NCBI GenBank assembly: GCA_049509915.1
Contig: JBEKZL010000243.1
Span: 1 to 11,103, forward strand
DNA: 11,103 nt
Source: JBEKYD01 sp049509915
GTDB lineage: Bacteria; Acidobacteriota; Terriglobia; Bryobacterales; Bryobacteraceae
Direction: 5' to 3'
Of this stretch, positions 1-5,837 are shown one piece after another (the stretch's first letter is position 1; each line of letters opens with the position of its first letter). The notes beneath the pieces are model-generated. The model did no database searches. It had not been told where the DNA came from and was given only the letters and a program-made list of their open reading frames with translations. Made by a program: the position numbers and the translations under genes.

Positions 1-30
1 CGATATCCCCGGCGACGACCAAATGTAAAC

Positions 31-70
31 GCACCCCTGCGGGATGACGCAAGCGTATTCAAAGGGGTGC
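31..70. other. Stem-loop with perfect 8-bp stem near left edge
   Basis: GCACCCCT at 31-38 is the exact reverse complement of AGGGGTGC at 63-70, enclosing 24 nt that contain a second small inverted repeat, ACGC-AA-GCGT (47-56). No T-tract follows on either strand, so it is not a convincing intrinsic terminator. It could be the 3' end structure of a gene lying left of the window or an operator. The rest of 1-122 shows no recognisable gene. Confidence 0.4.
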
Positions 71-122
71 ATTACCCGTCAGCCACCCGGCCCTTCCCTA
101 GACAGCACTCCGGCCCTGTCAG

Positions 123-236
123 CGACAGACCGCTGGGGTTTATTGAACCGGTACTCAAGTCCCATCCCTCAGACTAGGTAATTTCTTGCCCTAATGTCGC
201 AACATCTTCCCGCCGATATGCAGAATTGAGCGGCGT
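123..236 (+). promoter_or_regulatory. Repeated leader, copy A (orphan), with two sigma-28-like boxes
   Basis: This block aligns without gaps to 2273-2384 (constant offset 2150), upstream of the second barrel gene, and its right half aligns without gaps to 333-395 (offset 162). It contains TCAAGTCC (155-162), 11 nt, CTAGGTAA (174-181), then CTAATGTCG (191-199) and GCCGATAT (212-219). GCCGATAT matches 7 of 8 positions of the sigma-28/FliA -10 box GCCGATAA; the upstream half is a weak match to the -35 and sits about 1 nt further away than the classical spacing. GC-rich inverted segments near 129-149 could fold, so a structured RNA leader is an alternative. No gene follows directly: 237-332 holds nothing recognisable before copy B. 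The orphan state suggests loss of a barrel unit. Repetition is certain; promoter function is inferred. Confidence 0.5.
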
Positions 237-332
237 GGGGGATCGCGGAATTGAGTGACATAGGGTTTGGCGCGAACGGCCTATCAAACATGATCGCTCA
301 GATTTGTTCCTTGTCACTGTATTACGCGATCC

Positions 333-395
333 TCCATAAGTAACCTTTCACCCTAACGTCCCAACATTTTTCGGTCGATAAGGATGAGTAAGCGG
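333..395 (+). promoter_or_regulatory. Repeated leader, copy B, upstream of first barrel gene
   Basis: This aligns without gaps to the right half of copies A and C: CTAACGTCC (353-361), GTCGATAA (374-381) and a shared downstream GAGTAAGCGG (386-395). GTCGATAA matches the sigma-28 -10 consensus GCCGATAA at 7 of 8 positions. The upstream TCAAG box of copies A and C is absent here. It lies about 75 bp before the barrel start at 471. A perfect inverted repeat, CACCGC-AA-GCGGTG (402-415), follows between the leader and the gene and is not conserved in copy C. Confidence 0.5.
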
Positions 396-470
396 ATCGG
401 ACACCGCAAGCGGTGCCGAAGCGGTCGCTGATACACAAACTAAACGAAGGGAAACCATAACAGCAAATAA

Positions 471-1718
471 ATGCACTTCGCGATGAAGACAACTTTGCTT
501 ACAGCACTGCTGTGCGTGGCGCCTGCCGTGATGCAAGCGCAATTCGATTTCACTCTGGACGGACGAAACGTCCAGGTTCACAGTTTTGCTTCTCAGGGTT
601 TTGCGCTATCGAATGTTAACAACTATCTGACGATGGATACGAGCAATGGCAGTTTCGCAATGACCAATTTCGGTGCTAACGTCTCCACTCAGATCACGGA
701 CAAGTTCCGCGTCGGAGCGCAACTCTACGACTACAATCTGGGCCTGCTTGGAGGCTATCATCCCGAGCTCGACTGGGCCTACGCGGACTATAAATTCAAA
801 GACTGGTTCGGAATTCGCGGGGGCAAAGTCAAAACCGTTCAGGGTCTATCTCACGATGTTCAGGACATGGAATTCATCAACACTTGGGCTCTGATGCCGC
901 AGTCCGTCTACCCCCTGGATACTCGAGGCGACACCATCGCCCACATCGGCGCCGATATCTATGGAGCTGTCAGCCTCAAAAGACTGAACAGCTTCAGTTA
1001 TACGGTCTACGGTGGGGAACGTCCGAACGATCCGTATGGCGGTTATCTTTATGGCGTCGACACTATGTCTCATGTTCCCGCCCCCCAAGGTGGCTTCATG
1101 TACATCACTGGTCAGACCAAACACGTCACTTACTACGGCGGCCCTGTGTATGGCGCCGATCTCCGCTGGTCCACGCCTGTCAAAGGGCTGCTGCTAGGGG
1201 CGTCGTACATGGTGCAAAACATCACGACAACCGGCAACTACACCGAGCCCGTGGTGGTCCCGTACAAGCTCACGACAGTCACAGACAAATCTCCCCAGTT
1301 CTACGTGGAATACGTCCTCGGCAGCCTTCGGTTCGCGGGGGAATACCGGTCGGAACCAAAAATCGTTCAACTGAACGAACCGAATGGCGTTCTGGTACAA
1401 GGCTCTCAGGACTCCCGGTCGGGCTACGTGTCTTTGTCTTACCGGTTCACCAAATGGCTGGAACTCGGCGCTTACCAGTCGCGTTACATCGATAACTGGA
1501 CGACCATCCACAGCGACCCCAGAAACCACATTTTCGACCAGACAATCGCCGCTCGCTTCGACATCAGCCGGTTCGTCGATCTTAAGGTCGAAGAGCATTT
1601 CATCGACGGCGCAGCCGTCGACGGCGTCCTCGATCACGGCTTCTACGCGGCCCCTAATCCGAATGGATTGGCGCCTAGCATGCATATGCTTGTGGCGACA
1701 ATCGGCTATCACATGTAG
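471..1718 (+). CDS. Outer-membrane beta-barrel (porin-like) protein, copy 1
   Basis: A 415-residue secreted protein with an N-terminal signal peptide (basic KTT, hydrophobic LLTALLCVAPAV, then an A-Q-A type cleavage site just before QFDFTLDGR). The remainder is made of alternating amphipathic strands with aromatic girdle residues and short turns, typical of a monomeric or trimeric outer-membrane barrel. A segment around residues 115-150 has the GGKVK and LMPQSVYPLD motifs that the paralogue at 2437 shares. It ends in an amphipathic beta-signal-like strand (LVATIGYHM) with Met rather than the usual terminal Phe. By eye about half of the residues match the second copy. The start at 471 corresponds to the paralogue's start; the in-frame ATG at 483 gives an equally good signal peptide. 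An AAGGGA near 446-452 is rather far for a ribosome site. The gene leads into the small binding protein 26 bp downstream, suggesting cotranscription. Substrate is not evident; no named family can be assigned confidently. Confidence 0.8.
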   Translation: MHFAMKTTLLTALLCVAPAVMQAQFDFTLDGRNVQVHSFASQGFALSNVNNYLTMDTSNGSFAMTNFGANVSTQITDKFRVGAQLYDYNLGLLGGYHPELDWAYADYKFKDWFGIRGGKVKTVQGLSHDVQDMEFINTWALMPQSVYPLDTRGDTIAHIGADIYGAVSLKRLNSFSYTVYGGERPNDPYGGYLYGVDTMSHVPAPQGGFMYITGQTKHVTYYGGPVYGADLRWSTPVKGLLLGASYMVQNITTTGNYTEPVVVPYKLTTVTDKSPQFYVEYVLGSLRFAGEYRSEPKIVQLNEPNGVLVQGSQDSRSGYVSLSYRFTKWLELGAYQSRYIDNWTTIHSDPRNHIFDQTIAARFDISRFVDLKVEEHFIDGAAVDGVLDHGFYAAPNPNGLAPSMHMLVATIGYHM

Positions 1719-1744
1719 GCCCGATCCTAACCAGGAAAATTACC

Positions 1745-2170
1745 ATGCGCTACCGAAGAAAATTTTCTCTCGCCTGTCTGGCCTTCTCCGTCGCCCTTAC
1801 CGTCACGCGGGGAGCCGACCTCAAAGTAATCGCCAACTCCAGCGTCGGAGCGTCGTCGGTTTCGGCCGACGACCTCAAAGGCGTCTTTCTCGCTACCAAG
1901 ACTTCGCTTTCCGACGGAAGTCATGTCGAGCCGGTGCTGCTCAAAGGCGGTCCCACGCACGAGGCCTTCCTCAAGGAGTACGTCGGCAAGACCGACGCTG
2001 CGTTCGAAACCTACTACCGCAGTCTGGTCTTCACGGGCAAAGCGTCCATGCCAAAAGCCCTCGCGTCGGATGGCGACGTGGTTGCGTATGTCGCCAAGAC
2101 CAAGGGCGCCATTGGCTACGTCGGCGCCGGGGCCGCGACGGCGGGCGTTAAAACGCTGGAAGTGAAATAG
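1745..2170 (+). CDS. Small PstS-like periplasmic substrate-binding protein, copy 1
   Basis: A 141-residue protein: signal peptide (RYRRK, hydrophobic core, cleavage probably after TRG at about residue 23), then about 118 mature residues. The mature part resembles the short PBP-like relatives of phosphate-binding PstS: KVIANSSVGAS, an LKGVFLATK segment, DGSHVEPVLL, an F.KEYVGK..AAFETYY.SLVFTGKA.MPKA block and the closing KGAIGYVGAG. Classical PstS proteins are about twice as long, so this is one compact domain and probably not a full ABC-transporter receptor; no permease or ATPase genes are nearby. AGGA at about 1732-1735 serves as ribosome site. It sits 26 bp after the barrel gene. The mature domain is almost identical to copy 2, whereas the two signal peptides are unrelated. 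Phosphate or another oxyanion as ligand is plausible but inferred only from the family. Confidence 0.75.
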   Translation: MRYRRKFSLACLAFSVALTVTRGADLKVIANSSVGASSVSADDLKGVFLATKTSLSDGSHVEPVLLKGGPTHEAFLKEYVGKTDAAFETYYRSLVFTGKASMPKALASDGDVVAYVAKTKGAIGYVGAGAATAGVKTLEVK

Positions 2171-2244
2171 GCCCGGCGATGCCACGGGTTTTGCAGACTG
2201 GGAAGCGCGGCGCACCACGGATCACAGCGCCACCGGAGTGGTCT

Positions 2245-2304
2245 TCGAGACTCGGTACCCTTGGACTGTAACCGACAGACCGTGCGGTCTATCGAGACCG
2301 GTAC
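2245..2304. repeat. Short direct repeat TCGAGAC(T)CGGTAC upstream of barrel copy 2
   Basis: TCGAGACTCGGTAC at 2245-2258 recurs as TCGAGACCGGTAC at 2292-2304, the second copy inside leader C. The first lies in spacer that has no counterpart in leader A. The unit may be a protein site or a duplication scar; nothing more can be said. Confidence 0.35.
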
Positions 2305-2384
2305 TCAAGCCCCAGGACGCAAGCTAGGTAGCTTTCTACTCTCATGTCGTGACGTTTCTCCGCCGATATGAAGGAGTAAGCGGG
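2273..2384 (+). promoter_or_regulatory. Repeated leader, copy C, upstream of second barrel gene
   Basis: Full-length homologue of leader A: TCAAGCCC (2305-2312), 11 nt, CTAGGTAG (2324-2331), then CTCATGTCG (2341-2349), GCCGATAT (2362-2369) and GGAGTAAGCGG (2373-2383). The sigma-28-like -10 GCCGATAT is identical to that in copy A. GACC(GTGC)GGTC and GGTCT-ATCG-AGACC (2278-2299) are mutually exclusive hairpins within its left end. It lies about 53 bp upstream of the barrel start. The spacer 2171-2272 after the first binding-protein gene shows no clear intrinsic terminator. Promoter role is inferred from the box and from its recurrence before the paralogous gene. Confidence 0.5.
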
Positions 2385-2436
2385 AGCCGAACGTACGCGC
2401 CGCAGATAAGAGTAACGAAGCGGAAACGAACGACAA

Positions 2437-3639
2437 ATGCAATCCATGATAAAGACGACTCTACTTGCAGGACTGCTGTTTGCGGTCCCTGCTCTTCTAC
2501 ACGCACAGTTCGACCTTACCGTTGACGGGCGGGACGTGCAAATCCACAGCTTCGCGTCGGAGGGCTTTGCGTGGACTAACCAGAACAATTTCCTCACGAT
2601 GAACACGACCAATGGCGCATTTTTCACGGACTTCGGGCTGAATGTCTCGACGAACATCACGGACAAATTGCGCGTAGGGGCACAGATCTACGATCGCGAT
2701 TTCGGTCAATTGCAGCAATGGCGTCCCAATTTGGATTGGGCCATTGCGGACTACCGGTTCTCGGACAAATTCGGCGTTCGCGCCGGCAAAATCAAGACTG
2801 CTCTCGGCCTGTACAACCAGACGCAGGACCAGGAGTCGTTGCAGACATGGGCGCTGATGCCTCAATCGATTTACCCGTTGGACCTTCGCGCCCGGACCCT
2901 GGCGCACACAGGGCTTGATCTTTACGGTCGTCTGGTGCTGCAACGCGCCGGCGCCTTGGATTACACCGTATACGCGGGAACGCGTCCGAACGACACGCGC
3001 GACGGCCTTTACATTGCTTGGGCCTCCCAGGGATATCCGAACAATGCATTTACGGGCAAGATGGCCGGCACGGATCTGCGGTGGACCCCGCCCGTGAACG
3101 GACTGATGCTGGGGGGTTCGTACGCCGCCATCAACGACAAGTACCACTTTACCGACGTGGCCAATGGCCCCGCTCCAGTAGCCGGAACTCTGGACAGCAC
3201 CACCATGTGGATCGCGTCCGCCTACGGCGAATATTCCAAGGGCAAGTGGCGCTTCGATGCCGAGTATCGGAGAAACCTGTCGAAATACTTCCAGGTAGAC
3301 CCCAATCCGGGCCAGACGGAGCCATTTTGGTACAGCGACAAAGGGTGTTTTGCGTCGGCCGTGTACCAGCTATCGAAGCGCGTCGAGGTCGGCACCTACC
3401 ACAGCCGGTATTACTTCGACGTTCACTCGCTTCTCGACCCGAGCACGCACTATATTCGCGATTCGGTCGTCACCCTGCATTACACGGTCAACCGCTTCAC
3501 CAGCGTGAAGGTGGAAGGGCATTTCATGGACGGCACCGGCGATCCCTACGGCTCCCACAGCTTTTATCTTGTCGACAATCCCAACGGTCTGAAGCCCACG
3601 ACCAACATGCTGGTGATCCGGCTCGGATACAGTCTTTGA
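2437..3639 (+). CDS. Outer-membrane beta-barrel (porin-like) protein, copy 2
   Basis: A 400-residue paralogue of the barrel at 471. The signal peptide (IKTTLLAGLLFAVPALLHAQ) is followed by QFDLTVDGRDVQIHSFASEGF, strongly conserved with copy 1 through the first strands. Shared landmarks are the TDKLRVGAQIYD strand, RAGKIKTALGL, WALMPQSIYPLD at about residues 140-151, DYTVYAGTRPND, and a closing NPNGLKP turn with terminal strand LVIRLGYSL. The surface-loop half (about residues 185-330) differs in sequence and length, as expected of exposed porin loops. The start ATG at 2437 lines up with the start of copy 1; GAAGCGGAAA just upstream is a weak ribosome site. A remnant of a third barrel follows at 3719. 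Role inferred: a diffusion channel for the solute bound by the downstream PstS-like protein. Confidence 0.8.
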   Translation: MQSMIKTTLLAGLLFAVPALLHAQFDLTVDGRDVQIHSFASEGFAWTNQNNFLTMNTTNGAFFTDFGLNVSTNITDKLRVGAQIYDRDFGQLQQWRPNLDWAIADYRFSDKFGVRAGKIKTALGLYNQTQDQESLQTWALMPQSIYPLDLRARTLAHTGLDLYGRLVLQRAGALDYTVYAGTRPNDTRDGLYIAWASQGYPNNAFTGKMAGTDLRWTPPVNGLMLGGSYAAINDKYHFTDVANGPAPVAGTLDSTTMWIASAYGEYSKGKWRFDAEYRRNLSKYFQVDPNPGQTEPFWYSDKGCFASAVYQLSKRVEVGTYHSRYYFDVHSLLDPSTHYIRDSVVTLHYTVNRFTSVKVEGHFMDGTGDPYGSHSFYLVDNPNGLKPTTNMLVIRLGYSL

Positions 3640-3718
3640 GACCGTCGATGATCAAAGTCGGACCGGGGCGGCGTTCGGCTCTGGCGCCGCAAGTGGAGTC
3701 ACGCCAGCCGGAAAAAGT

Positions 3719-3883
3719 ATGCGTGGAAGCAAATTCATAATATTCCCCAAAGACGGCTATATTGCGGCGCCTTCGACGGATTCCAGGGCGATCGCAAGCC
3801 GCGGCCTCTATATAGCCGATAACCCGAATGGTCTCGGGCCGGACACGCGGCTCCTGGCAATCGGGCTGGGCTACCACTTATGA
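3719..3883 (+). pseudogene. C-terminal remnant of a third barrel gene (54-codon frame)
   Basis: An ATG-initiated 54-codon frame. Its last 28 or so residues (SRGLYIADNPNGLGPDTR then LLAIGLGYHL and stop) match the C-termini of the complete barrels: the (F/Y)Y...(D/P)NPNGL.P turn, the LL(V/A) strand and the final GY(H/S)(L/M). The upstream half (KFIIFPKDGYIAAPSTD) has no clear counterpart and there is no signal peptide. It is best read as the 3' relic of a former barrel copy whose body, leader and preceding binding-protein gene were deleted. The gap 3640-3718 shows nothing recognisable. The frame ends 32 bp before the second binding-protein gene, the same arrangement as in the intact unit, which supports the deletion model. 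Translation of a stub peptide is possible but unsupported. Confidence 0.65.
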
Positions 3884-3915
3884 GCGGCCAAAACAGGCAT
3901 CGAAAGGAACATCTG

Positions 3916-4341
3916 ATGAGACGCGACAAACATATCGCAATTGCTTTTCTGATTCCGGCATTCTGCTCGTTGACCGCATGGGGCTCCGACATCAAGGTGA
4001 TTGCCAATTCCAGCGTCGGAGCGTCGGCAGTCTCGGCCGATGAGCTGAAGGGGGTGTTCCTCGCTACCAAGACCTCCCTTTCCGACGGAAGCCACGTCGA
4101 GCCGGTGCTGCTCAAAGGCGGCGCGACTCACGAAGCCTTTTTGAAGGAGTACGTGGGCAAGACCGACTCCGCGTTTGAAACCTATTACCGCAGCTTGGTC
4201 TTTACGGGCAAAGCGTCCATGCCAAAAGCGCTCGCGTCGGATGGCGACATGGTTGCGTATGTCGCCAAGACCAAGGGCGCCATTGGCTACGTCAGTGCCG
4301 GAGCCGCGACCGCCGGAGTTAAGACGCTGGAAGTGAAATGA
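3916..4341 (+). CDS. Small PstS-like periplasmic substrate-binding protein, copy 2
   Basis: This 141-residue protein has the same length as copy 1. The ATG at 3916 is preferred over the in-frame ATG at 3880 because it has an AAGGA ribosome site about 8 nt upstream and begins a proper signal peptide (RRDKH, hydrophobic core, cleavage probably after AWG). The mature domain differs from copy 1 at only about 8 positions, all conservative or small residues. The segment 4204-4293 differs from 2033-2122 at only 2 of 90 nucleotides, although neighbouring stretches carry many synonymous changes. It lies 28 bp upstream of the chemotaxis receptor and is probably cotranscribed with it, suggesting that the binding protein presents its ligand to that receptor. 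The ligand is unknown; phosphate is a family-based guess. Confidence 0.75.
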   Translation: MRRDKHIAIAFLIPAFCSLTAWGSDIKVIANSSVGASAVSADELKGVFLATKTSLSDGSHVEPVLLKGGATHEAFLKEYVGKTDSAFETYYRSLVFTGKASMPKALASDGDMVAYVAKTKGAIGYVSAGAATAGVKTLEVK

Positions 4342-4369
4342 ACGCGGTCAAACTACGGGAGAGAACTCG

Positions 4370-5800
4370 ATGAAGCGCCTCAATATCACCGCTAGGATTT
4401 GGCTCAGCATCGGAATCTTCGTCTTGGGCTACGTCTTGGCTACCGTGCTGGGCCAGGTGGAGGGGCTGAATACCGAATCCACCATGCGGGCCACCTCCGA
4501 CGCGCTGTTCCCTGCGGCGCAACAAAGCCAGGCGGCCGAAACCGCGTTCCAGGGCGCGGTCAAAGGCTTCAGCGATGCCGTCGTCATGCAGGATGCGGAT
4601 GGACTCGATCGCGCCGCCGAAGCCGGGCGCAAAATGGTGGAGGGACTCCACGCCCTGGCTGCCATCGGCGGCCTCTCGGCCGAGCGCACCGGGCAAGCCG
4701 GCCAGTTGGCCTCCACCGCCGATCAGTTCCTCCGGGACGCCCGGACGGTTTACGGCGCCATGCTGTCCAGTAAAGAGATGACCGCCGATACCCAGCAGCG
4801 GGTGCAGGGGCTGGCGGCGCGCAAGGACGAAATCACGGCCTCTTTGAAGACCCTCAAGGACCAGTATTCCAGCGATCTGAAACGGCAGTTGGGCGTTGTA
4901 CAGGCGAATTCGGCCAGCCAACGGTGGGTCGCTCTGATCGTCTTCGGGACCACCGTGCTGGTCGCGGGGATCATCGTCAATATGACCATTCGCCGCGCGA
5001 TAACCGGTCCCATCCTGCGCGTGATCCACGGGGTGAAGGGAGCGGCCGCGGAAGCCGCGCACGCTTCCGGTGAAATGTCGAAGTCCGGCCAGGTAGTGGC
5101 GCGGGATGCCCAGGAACAGGCGGCGTGCATAGAAGAGACGTCGGCATCGCTCGAAGAGATTTCCGCCACGACCCGTCACAACGCCGACCGTGCCAAACAA
5201 GCCGACGGGCTGATGCGCGAAGCCATGCAGACCGCCGACAAGGCCGCTCACGCGATGAACGACCTCACCCAATCCATGAAAGAGATTACCAAGTCCAGCA
5301 ACCAGGTGGCCGCGGTGCTGAAGAGCATCGATGAGATCGCCTTCCACACCAATATTCTGGCTTTGAATGCGTCCGTGGAAGCGGCGCGTGCCGGCGAGGC
5401 CGGGGCGGGATTCAGCGTGGTCGCCGATGAGGTCCGTTCGCTGGCTCATCGCGCTGCGGACGCGGCCCGCGAGAGCGCGGAAATCGTCGAAAAGACCATC
5501 AACGACGTCAAGCAAGGAGTTGCCATCGTATCGCTCACGCACGTGGCTTTCGGCGAAGTCTCGGCCAAGGTCGCCAGCGGCAGCCAAGCGGTGGCGGAAA
5601 TCGCCGCCAGCAGCGAAGAGCAGTCCCGCGGCATCGCCAACATCGGCCAGGCGATCTCCCGCATCGAGTCAGTTACCCAGAATAACGTGGCCAATGCGCA
5701 ACGCACGGCCGAAAGCGCGTCCGAAATGAGCCGTCAGGTCGAAACCACGCGCACTCACATCGAGGAACTGGTCAGCGTGGTGGGCACGCATCGAGATTGA
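4370..5800 (+). CDS. Methyl-accepting chemotaxis protein (membrane-bound, degenerate HAMP)
   Basis: A 476-residue transducer. TM1 is at about residues 8-28, an all-helical periplasmic sensor of about 155 residues (29-186, four-helix-bundle-like) follows, and TM2 is at about 187-206. The cytoplasmic part shows an adaptation region (AACIEETSASLEEISATT, about 252-268), the signalling tip (EIAFHTNILALNASVEAAR then AGEAGAGFSVVADEVRSLA, about 322-359) that contacts CheA/CheW, and a returning methylation helix (SSEEQSRGIANIGQAI, about 414-429). The usual IAxQTN tip has His in place of Gln. Only the first HAMP helix is recognisable (RRAITGPILRVI, 208-219); the GDL and DEIG parts of HAMP are missing before the adaptation helices. 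There is no C-terminal NWETF-type CheR tether. GGGAGAG lies 7 nt before the start. Position behind the binding-protein gene suggests that this protein is its sensory ligand. Confidence 0.9.
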   Translation: MKRLNITARIWLSIGIFVLGYVLATVLGQVEGLNTESTMRATSDALFPAAQQSQAAETAFQGAVKGFSDAVVMQDADGLDRAAEAGRKMVEGLHALAAIGGLSAERTGQAGQLASTADQFLRDARTVYGAMLSSKEMTADTQQRVQGLAARKDEITASLKTLKDQYSSDLKRQLGVVQANSASQRWVALIVFGTTVLVAGIIVNMTIRRAITGPILRVIHGVKGAAAEAAHASGEMSKSGQVVARDAQEQAACIEETSASLEEISATTRHNADRAKQADGLMREAMQTADKAAHAMNDLTQSMKEITKSSNQVAAVLKSIDEIAFHTNILALNASVEAARAGEAGAGFSVVADEVRSLAHRAADAARESAEIVEKTINDVKQGVAIVSLTHVAFGEVSAKVASGSQAVAEIAASSEEQSRGIANIGQAISRIESVTQNNVANAQRTAESASEMSRQVETTRTHIEELVSVVGTHRD

Positions 5801-5818
5801 GATATCTGTTAGACCGCG

Positions 5819-5832
5819 CCGCCCTAAGGCGG
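5819..5832. terminator. Hairpin between convergent genes
   Basis: CCGCC (5819-5823), loop CTAA, GGCGG (5828-5832) forms a 5-bp GC stem in the 37-bp gap between the convergent receptor and E1-fusion genes. It is placed where a bidirectional terminator would be expected, but neither strand has a T-tract, so the call is tentative. Confidence 0.35.
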
Positions 5833-5837
5833 ACGAA

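Noticed and set aside
31..70. CRISPR or other repeat array at the left edge
   Set aside because: Only a single stem-loop is present, with no repeated units or regularly spaced spacers anywhere in the window.
123..236. Cyclic-di-GMP (GEMM) riboswitch, suggested by GGACGCAAGC followed by AGGTAGC in leader copy C
   Set aside because: The order and spacing of the conserved pieces do not match the GEMM aptamer, and copy A lacks the GACGCAA piece although otherwise well aligned.
3880..3915. ATG at 3880 as start of the second binding protein
   Set aside because: It overlaps the stop of the barrel relic, lacks a good ribosome site and would put 12 polar residues ahead of the signal peptide; 3916 has AAGGA at proper spacing and gives the same length as copy 1.
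4319..5587. Long minus-strand open frame of 422 codons opposite the chemotaxis receptor
   Set aside because: It lies antisense to a gene with clear MCP motifs, and its composition is the Gly/Arg/His-rich pattern expected of a shadow frame in GC-rich DNA; no domain is recognisable.
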